The translations under genes and the position numbers were made by a program. A stretch of DNA of 64,000 bases from Plectrocnemia conspersa (Eukaryota > Arthropoda > Insecta > Trichoptera > Polycentropodidae), in contig VTFK01000570.1 of the NCBI GenBank assembly GCA_009617715.1, positions 62,001-126,000 on the forward strand. The letters run 5' to 3'. Below the pieces are notes generated by a model. It did no database searches. It was not told the origin of the DNA and worked only from the letters and a program-made list of their open reading frames with translations. Positions 34,969 through 47,600 of this stretch are shown in pieces; position 1 is the stretch's first letter, and each line of letters opens with the position of its first letter.

Positions 34969-37439
34969 TTTTTTCATTTATTTTAGACTACTACACTTTA
35001 TCGTGAATGGCGAAAACACGCACAATATAAATTTTAAGCGCAAAGTGTAAGATAAATAAAATAATCTGAAAATAAATGTGATTGCTTAATTTATTATTTC
35101 ACATATTTTTTTACCAGGGTAGTATTACCGAGAATTGCAGAAACAAACTTTCGGCAAATATTTTGTGATCATAATTGCAATTTAGTAAAATATAGAAATA
35201 ATTTTCAGTCCAGATCTTTGTGCTACGTTTCGTTTAATAATAATGGATATATTTTCATCATTTGAATATAAAATCATTAATCTATTTGAATACTGATACT
35301 TCAAAAAAAATCAACAGAGCATAACTCATGGCCTTCGAGAAGCAAAAAAGTCATAAAGCAAGAAGCAAACGACGCTCCCGAATCAAAGTGTCCCGTTTGC
35401 GACCCCTGACTCGAAAGGGTCACAACATTTATTAGTCGAAGTGTATCAAGAAGGCAGTCATCAGCGGTTAGGGTCCGCCCTTTCGCCGTTAGTCGTGCAG
35501 GTGTCGTCGTTACACGAATACATTACGGCGTTAATAGTTTGTGCGAAGAGCAAACATAACGGCAAAGCCTCCCCCAATATATACGGTACGACGCAAAAGA
35601 TTAGGGACTAATTTAAATTAGTTCACGCTGCCTGCACATTTTTTTATATAATTCAAGTGGTTACTACAGTTTGCTCAGAATAGTAGTAAAGTTAATACAA
35701 ACTAAAAACAATACATTAAAAAATGTATTGATCTTAACATTTTCATTTTCATGTTATTTTTGGAAAAGATACGTCTCGAAACTTTTATGTCGCCTTAGTA
35801 TACGAATTCGTTTATTTTGACCATGTGTGTGTATGTTGACTTAACGTTGTTTTTCGATTGTTTTACTTAGCGGTAAGAGGATTACCGTTCCCGTTAGGAT
35901 AAACCAACCGGAAAATACTAATTAAATGCACAACGCACACTTCATCATTGTATATTTGTGTGTGTACCATAGGTGTGGAATTAGGGCAAAATTAATTAAA
36001 CTCAGGTATCAGCAGAAGGATACATACAAATACTTTTTGGTATCTATGCCCCTGAAAAGTGTATAATTATATACATATATATCTAGACATAAGCACAAAA
36101 AAAATCAATAGTTTTAATATGTATCATAATTAAATAAAAGCGGGATTCAAAGGGATTAAAGAAGTCAATTCATCATTAAAGCTACATTCAGCTAGAGCAA
36201 AGTTATATATCGGGTTATAAACCAATACTTTATCTAAATCAAAAATGTGCAGAAAATGTTCTTTAGATATCTGTATCAATATTATTATGACTTGAAAAAC
36301 AGATAGAGCTTGTAGTGTCCTATCACCTTTCACAGAAAATATGTTGGAAAAATATTGAGAAAGAAAATATGCAAAAGATAGGCTTTTTGATTTTGGTGAA
36401 ATAATTAAAATTATTTTAATAATAATATATTATTTGTAGTTGCTGAATAATTATTTTAAGTAACGAATTATTGCAATAAGAGTTTGTTTTTTTGTTTATA
36501 AATATCGCTTTTACTCTAAGCGTTTTAAAATTTTATTAGGATAACTTTAATGCAGTCGGAGGTCGAGGATGAGTACTTAAGCTCGTACGTGCAACAGTAA
36601 AAACTTAGTATCGGAATAAAGTTCAAAGCGAATTGAAACTGAAGTAGTAGCTGGAAAAATAGTTTCGAATGAGATCGTAGACGTTTCGAAAAATACTTTT
36701 TTTTTAGATTTTATTATGAATATGAATGAGAAGCGCTTTGTTGTGTAAAATTATTAATAAAGCTAGTGCTTATTTTTAAATTATAACGAGGATCCATACA
36801 CGAAGAGATCCTTTAATTTTAAGCGTTGTTCAAAAACATTTTCTTATTGCATTTCGCTGAGCATACTATAAAGAGTCCAATTAAAATATTTATGAATAAA
36901 CTATTAAGTATAAGACAAAATGCCTTTATCGACAATAAAAATTTTAAAAGTATGTTTTATAATATATTTATTTATCAATATCAAACAAGCCTGGGTAGTA
37001 CCACATGAGAAGCAAAATTCAAGGCAGTTAAATAATGTTACTTCACTTTTTAATTTTTAATAAACTTTAGTACTTGGAAACTAAGAAAATAACTATTTGG
37101 ATCACGTGTAATCCTTTCGAGAAAATAAGTCGTACAAGACTCGATGAATTTAATAATAGTAATTGCTTTGTGTAACTTAAAAATCCTCATCGGCGTGAAT
37201 AGCTTACTAAGTCTTAAGGTACATAAAATTTTGAGTGAGCTTTCACAAACAAATTCACTTGAAAGTAGGTGCCAAATGAAAATATAATACAAACGCCACT
37301 GATTTACCTTTTATTTAATGACAATGTTGACGATCTGACTAATATTACTAGTACGCAGCTATACAGTCTAAAAAAATGAACACAAAAATTCTAGTTTTCG
37401 CTCAAATCATCAAAATAAAAAGTGGATAACACGTGGCAT
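34969..37439. other. no gene recognised; GC-richer patch 35330-35620
   Basis: A 35-codon, strongly basic frame starts at an ATG at 35328 (MAFEKQKSHKARSKRRSR) and ends at 35435 inside the GC-richer patch; it may be chance. A perfect 16-bp palindrome (actaatttaaattagt) lies at 35607-35622. The remainder is AT-rich without a supported frame. Confidence 0.45.
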
Positions 37440-37858
37440 TTTCACCTGATTCTCAATGACTTATAAGCCAGATCACTGCCGCACTAAATAGCTCTTTTCA
37501 GTCATAAATTGACACTTAACTACTAGATCGCTTCTGACTTTAAATAAAAAGAGTTTAGTTGAACTCGCTACTCTAAATCGTGACAAACTTCACTTGCACT
37601 TCTACCGTCTGATTTGATTATTATTTGTATGTGTTTCCCTTTGATGAAACTGCCCTTTTAATTCAGCAGAAGTGTTGGCAGAGTTTGTCAACGTTTTGTA
37701 AAAATAATTGCTTTATTTTCAATTTTGTTTATTCTAATTTTCCACCTTTCAAAATATTTATTACAAATTTCAAAAGATTTGTACTTGTTAATAACCGTAT
37801 CGTAAGGGTAGAAAGATAAATGCGTATTTTTTATTTTTGGAATATTGTTTGTATACAA
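37440..37858 (-). pseudogene. Jockey-like RT remnant, C-terminal half
   Basis: Reading leftwards from the TSD: LYTNNIPKIKNTHLSFYPYD, where the catalytic ADD has become YPYD, then SFEICNKYFERWKIRIN and KAIIFTKRK. Degenerate frames follow that resemble the KYLGVxLDSxLxF region (RVQLNSFYLKS). It is the downstream half of the RT whose upstream half lies at 40035-40535, separated by the hAT insertion. The closest relative here is the element at 2161-4239, which has NDIPMLKNTKLSMYADDTA at the same place. Confidence 0.88.
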
Positions 37859-37957
37859 CAACCCCGTGCCCGATTTGTATGCGCCCGCCACTATTCGACC
37901 ACAATAGAATTTTTTTCACAAACACTAAATAAATATTTATAATATTTTTATTTATGT

Positions 37958-38694
37958 TATGCCTCCACTACACTCTCTCGAAGTTGTCCAAAAGAAACTA
38001 CAACTGAAGTCCGCCGAGATCGTCGACTTCGAGTAACGCTCCACACTCTCGGGAATTTCAAACACGCGCGCGCTTTCCGGTATGGATGACGTACAGACGG
38101 CAGCTGTCACTGCTCTATGCGCTCTTGCGTATTATATACTATGTGCGTGTTTTGAACACAAAAAAATTAAAACGGCAAGTGGCAAAAACGTAATCTTTCT
38201 TTTTCTTTAATTCCTCCATCGGAATTTTATTTATTAATTGGATTAGCACCCAGGCATCGTGGACCATTTTTTGTTTTTGTGCCCTCTATTATTTGGGTCC
38301 CAAATACATGGCTTCGACTGACGTAGATCGTTTGCTCCTGTGACCCATCATAATAATGAATGAATAAAAATTAAATAGAACCGAGTTACTCGTTCTATCT
38401 CAGTATGCGAACCACCATGCCAGTATCTCTCTTATTCTCGTCACTTAACAAGCGAGTAAGTATCTCGCCACTTCACAGAATTCAGTCCCTTTGACTCGGA
38501 ACAAATGCCGACAATGTTCGGTAGCACTCGAAGCTGGGCAAGTTGACTGAATTACCCCCACTTCTCTCGCCGTTCTTGTTAAACCTCTATCAACTTCCGA
38601 GAGATTATAGAGCAGGCAGAACCGAAATTGACCGAAGTAACCCACTAAATTCTTCGTCCTTGGCCAACTTCCAGAGAGTGTAGTGCAGGTATAA
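37958..38694. mobile_element. MITE-like element nested in the hAT
   Basis: About 737 bp with ~34-bp terminal inverted repeats showing about four mismatches. The left starts ttatgcctccactacactct and the right, reverse-complemented, starts ttatacctgcactacactct. Both continue with gaagttg-ccaa (boundaries may be off by one base). A related subterminal word (caacttccgagaga) lies at about 38592-38605. The interior is GC-richer than the surroundings and non-coding. A TSD is not clear, so it is left unclassified. Confidence 0.7.
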
Positions 38695-38861
38695 GGATTT
38701 AAACGGACTAAAAGTGAGGTATGTAAACTATTATGGTGGTAGAATAGTTATAGTTATGTTATTATACATATATGCATACAATGTAAAACAGACGTGCGGT
38801 GTAATTTTAATATTGTATTGTAGTTCAATTACTATTTATTTTTTATTTTTTAGTCCTAAAA

Positions 38862-39960
38862 TGAGTGGACCAATTGAAAGACAACGAACCTATAATTTTA
38901 ACACTGACTGGTAGGAATCATATTGTTTTGTTAATTTGAAAGATAAATGCGTTTGCTTGATGTGTGGCAGTAGTGTTTCAGTGCCGAAAAAACATAATGT
39001 TGAACGTCACTTTCAGACAAATCATGCCACTTTTGATACGAGAAAAAAATAAATCAACTAAAATCAAGTCTAATCGCCCAACAGACTGTTTTCACTAGAC
39101 ATGTTAAAAATTCTAAAAAAGCCACCATTGCTTCTTTTAAAATTTCTCACATGCTCGCAAAGAAGAAAAAACTTTTCCAGGATGGTGAGATGTTAAAAGA
39201 AGCATTTCTTACTGGTGCCAATTGTTTGTTTGAGGGATTTTCTAACAAGCGTGAGATTATGTCAGCAATTCAAGACTTACAGTTGTCAAATATTACCAAT
39301 GAAAGGACAGACGAAGGGTGAGGATATTTATAATACAATCAGAACATACGCCAAGTCGATAAACATGCCCTTGCACAAGCTGTCTGCGATAACCACCGAT
39401 AGGGCACCAGCAATGATTGGTAAAAATAAAGGATTTATTGCCCTCTGCAAAAAAGCTATATCATTTTTAAACTTTATGCCCTACCACTGTATTATCCATC
39501 AGGAAGCTCTGTGTTGTAAAATACTGCCTTTTTAAACCCGTTATGAAAATAGTAACAAAAAGAATCAACTCTATTCGAGCAGCTTCATTGCAACACCAAC
39601 TTTTCAAGGCCCTGTTAAAAGATACTGAAGAAAAAGAACATGATCTCATTCTGCATACTGAAGTACATTGGCTCAGTAAAAGTAAAGTTCTAACAAGATT
39701 TGTGAGCTTAATTTAAGAAATAAAAACATTCATAAACGATAAAAATAAAAAATATAATGAACTAACTGACTCTTGCTGACTGGTGGATTTGGGTTTTTTC
39801 ACAGACACCGTGGAAATATTGAATTCTTTAAATTTGGCGTTACAGAGAAAAGACAAAAATATAGTCGAAATGATAAGCTCCGTAAACTATTTTAAAGCAA
39901 AATTGATTTTGTTGATATAAAATCTGTAGATCAAGTCTTTCGTGCATTTCCCACATATGA
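38862..39960 (+). pseudogene. hAT transposase remnant (GTF2IRD2/ZBED-like type)
   Basis: Starts MSGPIERQRTYNFNTDW, with a stop at 38912-38914. It then shows a zinc-finger-like CLMCGSSVSVPKKHNVERHF with a distal QTNH, ATIASFKISHMLAKKKKLF and QDGEMLKEAFLTGA. A large deletion follows. Next come KGEDIYNTIRTYAKSINMP, LSAITTDRAPAMIGKNKGF, MPYHCIIHQEALCCKIL and, after a frameshift near 39535, EHDLILHTEVHWLSKSKVLT. Near 39800 FFTDTVEILNSLNLALQRKD marks the late region. These are characteristic blocks of hAT transposases that gave rise to GTF2IRD2-like proteins. Stops, frameshifts and deletions make it non-functional. Confidence 0.88.
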
Positions 39961-40034
39961 AGAAAATGTGGTGCCCGCCGACCTACTGATATTTTAGAAT
40001 GCGCTCTAGGATAAAAAAAGGTTGGGAACCCCTG

Positions 40035-40535
40035 GTATACAAGGTAAATAAAAACGGCCCGAGCAAACTTCCTTAAGGAACTCTAGTTGGAATTTTACGC
40101 GATATTGAGTGCTCATTATTTGGTTAAAAAGTATAGCTTTTCTACTCATGTATAAGCGTATTGAGCATAGTATTATAGATAGTCCGGGTTTTTTATTTGT
40201 ATAGTTTGTGAATCATACCGTTATGCCATTCTGTGTCCAAAGGTTTTCTTATATCTAATATTAAAAAACCTATTTTTCATATGAGAATTAGCGCAAATAT
40301 GCTTTGTCAAATTATTAAGTTAATGTGTTATCAAGTGATTTTCGCGAAAACCAAACTGCTCATTATTAATTTTATTCTCCAAAGATTATTTTAAACGCAT
40401 AAAAAGCAAATATTTTACTGAAAGACGTTAATAAACTGTTGGGCGATATCTATTCGAAATTGTAGAAAATGGTAAATGTATAATGTTAAATATTTTTCTC
40501 TGCCTAAATGACGCATTTAGAAAATTAATCATTTC
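40035..40535 (-). pseudogene. Jockey-like RT remnant, N-terminal half
   Basis: Reading leftwards from about 40535: FLNASFRQRKIFNIIHLPF, NRY then RPNSLLTSFSKIF, INNEQFGFRENHLITH with LNNLTKHICANSHMK, a degenerate first-Asp region, then RKIPTRVP-stop-GSLLGPFL and FTLYT at the hAT junction. The stop (40073-40075, TAA on the minus strand) replaces the Gln of GVPQG. The block order and spelling match the element at 2161-4239, so it is the same broad family. Confidence 0.88.
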
Positions 40536-43500
40536 AATAGTCAGATAAAAAATAAAGTTAAATCAAATATTAATATGTATAATATATTTTTATGTTTTTT
40601 TTCGATATATATATCATGAAAATGAGATTGTTTATATATATATTAAATACCTAATATGGTATAAGCTACTTTGCAAATTTCTATATATCATCGGACTTCA
40701 TTGCCTAATTGTATAGAACTTGTATTCTTGTGCTTTATAAACATAAGTTAAATTTCTGAACCCTAGATCGAAATTCTCGTTTTCAATTTCGAACCAATAT
40801 CGGTAATATTTGATGAGTGTATGGTGTGAGACACGAAGTCAGCCAGCACGTCTCATTTTTGTGCTTCATACGATTTTTACGTGGTGGTTGAACTTGTTTG
40901 CTATAGCCTCGGGGTGTACACCTCACTATGACGGCTCGTGAAATCGGGATACATTATTGAAAATAAGAAAACGATATTAAATAAAAAAAGGTCATATCGA
41001 CATTCGTATTGATATGCTGTCGTTTTGTTCTAAATAAATAATATGATACGTCAAAATAAAATGTTTGATTATAACTTGCAATGTAAGTGTTGTATTATAT
41101 TTACATATTTAAATATGTGAATATTTAATTGAGAATGTGATTTTGAAACTTATATTTCTGGTTTGAAGTGATAAGCAATAGACATTGTAACTGAAATTTA
41201 TTTTGTTTATAAAATAAATATAAAATATGCAAATCATCTTTCTAAACTAAATAGCTTGTGAAATTAAAAAATTATCGCATTTTAATTTTAAAACACCTTA
41301 TCATCTTTCTAATAAAATAATTTTGTGTTTGTTACATATCGTTTGAGGTTCAGTATAGTTTTGGAAACTAAAACATAGCACTTGGTCCCGTTTTGGTTTA
41401 AAAAAAATATTTGGCAATTATCTGTCTCTATCTAGTATGTTATATTTTTTTATGTTTATTTTAATTCGTATTTATTTTCTAAAGTCAACTCTCCACCTCT
41501 GATCTGTGAAGTTTACGCTGCCTGAAATACAAACAAAAGGATTAACAAGTAGTGGCTGGCGGGAAGCGCTCTTACTTAGTTTTGTAGACGTGAGTTTCAC
41601 CTGAAGGCTCGGCTCGCCATCTTCGTTAGGTCAACTTGAATGTGGTGCTTGGGTACCCGACCAACTTCCACAACAGATAATGAGGATCAGTCTGCCTAAT
41701 GGCGATATTTGCTATGCCCTCCACGGGTCCAAATTTACTAATAAGGGGCCATGTGGAGAAAAACCTAAGCTGCGGCGGATTCGTTAAGTGGGCCACTTTT
41801 GATTATTGGGGTCTACTACACTAATATTACTTTACTACTATCGTACTTGTTAAAAATAAATCATTCGGTTTTAATTTAACCCTTATATAAACTGCTCGAA
41901 AATAAAATATTGTTTTATATTTATATTATGCTACTTTCACTTTGTAATAAAGGTCATTGTCAGTGTGGAAAACCAACGCTTAGTATATGCATTTATTTGA
42001 GTTTATATCAAAAAATTATTGTTACGTTACAATTGGGTAAAGCCATTGATATTTAAATATAAAACATATTAATATAATACGTGACGGAACGTTTTTGTCG
42101 GGTTATTTCTTGATGACTCAAAGATGACATATGCGCTAAACTTAATTTAGCAATCGAACTGGAAGGGACGCTTACCGACTTTTCTCCAGATTACGATGGC
42201 GTTGGTCTGAAGTTATAGGTTTGAATAGGATGGTCGGTGTAGTGAGTTATGAAGTAATTTTTTTGAAGCCACATTCCGGCTTATTGAAAAGAAAATAATA
42301 TTAAATAATTCTGCCATGAAAATAATTGTGGTAATAGTATTAAGTTCTGATAAAAGCATATTATTGGTTTATGTCAAAGTTACCTACGCTGTGAATCAGC
42401 TTATATACCCTTAAAGATAGAAAAAATCCAATTTGTTTTTCAATTATTGATAGTCTGGCTAATGCGATGATTCAGAACAAAAACGGATAATTTGTTTTTG
42501 TATAATAAATATTAAAAAATCAGTAAAACTAGCAATGGTGCAATATATGAAAAGTAAAATATCAAGTATTTTCTTTGTTTTTGGTCGCAAAAATGTGGTA
42601 ATTGCATCATTAGGACCAACTCTTACTTATTTAGTGCCCAAAAAAAGTTGCCCTCTCTTATATAATGAGCTGTTAAAATTTAAAATTTAATATTACTTTA
42701 CCATAAATTATCTTACTCGATTAATAAAAAATATAATATATTTAGTGATATAAATTAACTACATATTGCTTGTTAGTCGTAATATAATTATTTAATTTAT
42801 ATACACATTTCAAATATATAAAAGATCAACGCTAAAAAGCGGTGAAAAAAAATGCATGGTAACCACAGAACAAAGAATATAACGAAAGTATACCCGAATT
42901 GAGCATAGTGGAGCGACAAGGTACATAAAGTAAATCATATGATTATCACAAGTTAATAAAATATTTCTTAACCCTTTACTATGCTAGCAGCAATAAAACA
43001 CAATTTTAAATTTTAGTGATTTTTTTTAATAAACATAAATTATCATCTTTATATGTTTAAAAAAGGTCATAAAATAAATAATTGAATTAGTAATTTACAT
43101 GTTAAAGAATTTATATGCTTTAATAAATTAATAATACGCTACCTCTACGAAATAATTTTAAGTGGTCATTGATCGTGTACATGAGGTTGCATATATGGTT
43201 GCCAGCTCATTATATATTTTTTAGCAACATTATTTAAACATTTTTTAAAGAAATTTTGCGCTTTAATTTTAGTATTTTGCTTCTGTTTTTCGACCTTACG
43301 CGACACTAATATTTGGGTAAGAATATGTTAATTGTATTTGTAGAATTTTTACATGCTTATGTTGAGATTTACAAAAGAGGTATTCACATGTTTAATTTGA
43401 TTCTATTATATTTTTTGTCTGTGTTTGCAAAATAGTTGGTTGTCACAATAAAACCACATTTATTTTTTATTTTCGCCACTCTTTAAACCCAAGATTATTT

Positions 43501-44280
43501 AAGTGTCAGAAAGAATATTTTAGCGCCATATCGTTAGTATATTGCCTTTAAATTCTAAACGAAACATGTTCAAAAGCATATCGGTCATAAAATAAAAGGA
43601 ATATGCTATTTATATGTCAACCGGTACAGACCGTACGTGACAATAAACGAAATAAACTAAAAACAATTCAATAGCTATTTGAAACCTTTTGAAAGTGTTT
43701 TATCAAAAAATAAAGAAAATTACGCTGGGAACCAAAACAACAAGTACTGTAGTACCCATATCTTATACTAGTTAAAAATATTGAATGAAAAGAGCCATTG
43801 TAATATGTTTAATTAATCATACGCAATACGAAAACAGTTTAATAAGAAAATATGCAAATCCAATTACACCCCCAGTTGGTCGTAATAAGCCGTTGCAGCA
43901 AAAAGTGGGCGAACACTTAGCACCTCCCTTAAGCTAGTCATGTATTTAAAAATGGACACACATCAACCGAGTCAACAACAACCAACACATACCAGGATAT
44001 ATTTATAACAGCATTGTAAAACAGCTAAAATTTTATTAGCGACATCGAAGCTTTTAAATGTTCGAAAAAAAACGTTTTTAGAAAAAAAATAGGTACACTT
44101 TTTAATATAAATAATAAAACAAATAAGCAATGGAAACCGAATGTTTTTTATAAATAACTATTATACAATATAAGCCACGGGATTTTTAATTATATTATGA
44201 AAATTAGTAAATATACAAATTAAAATACAAATTTAAAGTCAAATCTTTTAAAACGGTTAACATAGAAAAAAATGTTTAAT
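40536..44280. other. no gene recognised; GC-richer patches
   Basis: GC-richer patches at 40840-40950 and 41490-41820 have no supported frame. The latter could be an unrecognised retroelement or SINE fragment. The rest is AT-rich. Confidence 0.45.
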
Positions 44281-44373
44281 ACAATAATATACATATGTAC
44301 AAAAGCATACAGACATATTAAATGCACAATACTAGTTAATAACTAGTTCCATTGTTTACAATTGTTAAAGTTA
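44281..44373 (-). repeat. detached 3'-UTR fragment of the Jockey-like family
   Basis: The reverse complement matches 4110-4205 in the 3' UTR of the element at 2161-4239. Shared words are acaat-tgtaaacaatg, agtattgtgcatttaatat and tctgtatgc. No ORF accompanies it and no tail is visible. It abuts the Tc1 remnant. Confidence 0.75.
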
Positions 44374-44425
44374 ATAATAAATTATCTGTACCTATTAATA
44401 AATTCAAGAAAAAATAAAATTGAGT

Positions 44426-44660
44426 TCGAGAAAAATTTCAGATGGAATGGAAAAATTGTCTCTGTCCATCTGCAAGTCATTAGATGACATCATGCCAAAA
44501 ATGATTGCAGCTGTTATTAAAATTAGTGGTGGACTTACTACGAAATATTAAAAAGAAGCTTAAAATAAACATTTAAAACAACTTTGATTATTTTTTATTT
44601 TTATTTTTACGATTTTTATTGCAGTGCCTTATTATTATGGTCAAGTCTATATATATATGA
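44426..44660 (+). mobile_element. Tc1/mariner-like remnant with transposase C-terminus
   Basis: The frame 44435-44551 encodes KLSLSICKSLDDIMPKMIAA then VIKISGGLTTKY and a stop. This is the C-terminal signature of Tc1-like transposases (SMPxRIxAVIxAKGGxTKY). The 3' flank ends near 44655 with attattatggtcaagtc, which reverse-complemented looks like a Tc1 TIR. The catalytic part of the transposase is absent. A second, interrupted copy lies at 66-686. Confidence 0.82.
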
Positions 44661-47600
44661 GTACATAAAATATCACAGAAATATTATTATAATTGTATTG
44701 TTTGAAGAATATACGATATTAAAAACTATATGATTAAAAAATACAGTTTAAAATTATTTTTCTCTCAAAATTAAAAACAATAATATTTTTGTAGCAGGTT
44801 AATATTAGTATAATTATATATATGTACGAATTGACCACCAATAAAAAAAGTCCATATAATCAATTATTGAAGGCGCGATGCGGAGTCAATAATAAAGTTG
44901 GCCGCCTCTTCTAATTCGCGAGATAAAACTTTTGTATTGTTACCCGGCGTCGGTGGGGAATAACAACAGATCAAAACAAATAAAGTTCATTTCTCAGCGT
45001 CGGTATGATATAGTAGTGGTCTTCTTTACCCACACGTGTATGTATGTTCGTAGGCGCTCCGAAAAAGCAATATGAGGGCGGCCCACGCCCGCCAACGGGT
45101 TAAACTCTCGCGAAAAACAAAATAAACGACGGCGCTGAAGATGTTATAAATTTTCAAAGAATTTCCCCACAAATCGAATATTAGATGTCAACAGCGCCGG
45201 TTTGTATATAACGAGTGAGAGCGCCGCTCCGCTCCAGTGGCAACTCGCGGAGAGGGGTTAAGACATTGTTTACCGATCAAAATGCCGTGAGTTATAATCC
45301 ACATGAGACAATATTGGTTACATTTAATCATGTCTGAGAAATCTCAATTAATAATAATCAAATTGGAGAATGGGTATGAAAATAGGGCACAGTCAGCAAG
45401 CTAAAATCCAAAGAACCTCAAATTCAAAGTTGTATTTGTATGTAACAATTTTATGATGATTTTAATGTTATGATTTTTACCGAAAGAGCTAATAATATTT
45501 ACAAAAATAGTGATAGATAAAACGCAGTATCATATCTGGTATATTATTATTTTAAAGAAGCTTGGAAATACATATGAGATATGAGAAAATAATGAAAAAA
45601 ATGTGCATTCGTTTTCAGTAATAAATTCATAAGCAAACTAATTATATGGATTAGTAAAGATTTGATATATTTTCTGCACATATGCACGTCTCTGGATATG
45701 ACTTTTTTCCGAAACAGGGCAAAACTTTTCAACAATTTTATTACTGCAAACGATACAATACCGCATCGTCCGAGAAGCACCAGAGGTTGGGGTCCCAACA
45801 TCAGTCATGTCGAGAACTCTAACTGCGAAAAGTATACTCACACCATGAGATATGAAGCCCGCGAACTTAGAAATTCCATGTGACTGAAAACCAAACTTCG
45901 CCAAAGTGTGACACTTTACTTTTTACTTTTTTCCCTTCCGCGAGGAATGATGAGAAAAAAAACTAGCACGAGTGGTACGAGGTAAAAAATATTTTTTCGT
46001 TGTATGTATTATATAAAATTACAATGTGTATGAATAAAAAATCATATTGAAATAATAAATTATAAATTCTGGTAATTATTATAGAGCTTCTGATCTTGAT
46101 CAGTATAATGTATGTAATATTAATATTAATGTATGACGAAAGATGTCTACGTATGATATATTGTAATATTTAAAAAAATATAATATTATATAAACATATT
46201 TTAAATAATATAAGATATATATTATTATATATTAAAAATAATATATATTTTTATTAATAGTAGCTCTAAAATTTGTATAATTATATGCATAATATATATT
46301 TTTTACTACAAAATATATATTATACAAGTTATGATGTTGTATACATATTTACATACATAAATACATACTGGTTATGTTTCTCTTTATTTTATATTCTCAT
46401 AATTGAAAATATAAAATATTTTTATGTTTTATTATTTAATTTTCGAAAAAAATTATATAAATTTTAATGTTAATAATACGATAATAAATAAATAATCTGT
46501 AAGACAAATACCTCTTTGTACTTTTCTATCATATCTAAGTAAAAGGTGACACTTTTTCTACCGAGAGATACTTTTGTAACAAAAAGAGGAGGGAAGGTTT
46601 TCACCCGATCACCGTATGGAATCGGTGAAATTTTATCATAATATTCGATGAGATTACATCGCATTAATCATACATTTGACAGGTTATCCTGCGAGATAAA
46701 TCGCATCCTTTTTCTTTGCGCTAATGTACATGACACTGATGTAATTCTTTTAAGACACTTTAAAACATTTACATATATAAAAAAATGGAAACTCTGTCAA
46801 AAAAGAAAGAACTGTGATTAAGTAAAAATTAAAAAGATTAAAGGATCGTTTAATGCTGTAAAATATATCAATTTATTGAAAAAAAAAAAACAAATAATTT
46901 GTTTTAGAAAGGATTGACATATTGTATAATACTTTCATAAATTGGTATTTATAATATCTGTAGATGATACACAAATGTAGTATATTAACTAAATTAAAAA
47001 TATTATTACATATTAAAGCACAAGCAAGTATACTATATTGTTAAAAAAATTCAATTTTTAAATGAAATATTGCTATACTATTTATACCTTCTTATATATT
47101 TTTCAACATTAACGATAATAGTTTTTCATATAGCATAGATTCTAAGCTATATGAAAATTCTATGCTATAGAATATGTAAAATTGTATGTTTCATAAAAAC
47201 TAATACTATATGTATGCTTGTTTATAAAACCTTTACTGTAACATAATACTTAATAAATTATATTAAATTGAATTTACTTTTATATTAACATTTTTTTTTA
47301 TAAAATGCTACATTATATATGTATTCACTGGACTAAAATTCGTATGAATAAATATGTTTTATCACACAGAAAGAGTTCACGTTTATAAACAACTAATAAG
47401 TCGTCGTGTAAGAGGTTGCCTTTTCCATCATCGCACGTTTTCAATACTCGGTGGAGAAACGTCACGTAGATTTTCACACCGTAAATTACTTAGTCGCTTC
47501 TTATCCGAGATTAGCGCGCGGTAATGCGTCATACCAAAGTTTCTGACATTAGTCAACCCCCGGTAGTGAAATGCTGCCAGTTTTTTGCAACACTCTACGT

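Larger units (their letters stand above)
37859..40034 (+). mobile_element. hAT element (Charlie-like), 8-bp TSD, inserted in RT
   Basis: 2,176 bp between gtatacaa at 37851-37858 and 40035-40042. Removing the element and one 8-mer rejoins the minus-strand RT frame in phase (FLFTLYT | NNIPKIKN), which fixes both ends. The right end, reverse-complemented, starts caggggttcccaacctt, a classic Charlie-type TIR. The left end starts caaccccgtgcccgattt and has diverged from it. It contains a decayed transposase (38862-39960) and a nested MITE-like element (37958-38694). Confidence 0.88.

Noticed and set aside
35607..35622. 16-bp AT palindrome as a regulatory operator
   Set aside because: Short AT palindromes are expected by chance at this composition and no adjacent promoter or gene is supported.
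37859..37891. Minus-strand frame across the hAT left end read as continuous with the RT (AGAYKSGTG resembling AGVPQGSxLG)
   Set aside because: The true upstream RT half, including VP-stop-GSLLGPFL, lies at 40035-40535 and joins in phase at the TSD, so the resemblance within the hAT TIR is chance.
45547..45904. Three overlapping frames of 73-88 codons as coding sequence
   Set aside because: They overlap on opposite strands with no family match, so at most one could be real and nothing favours any.
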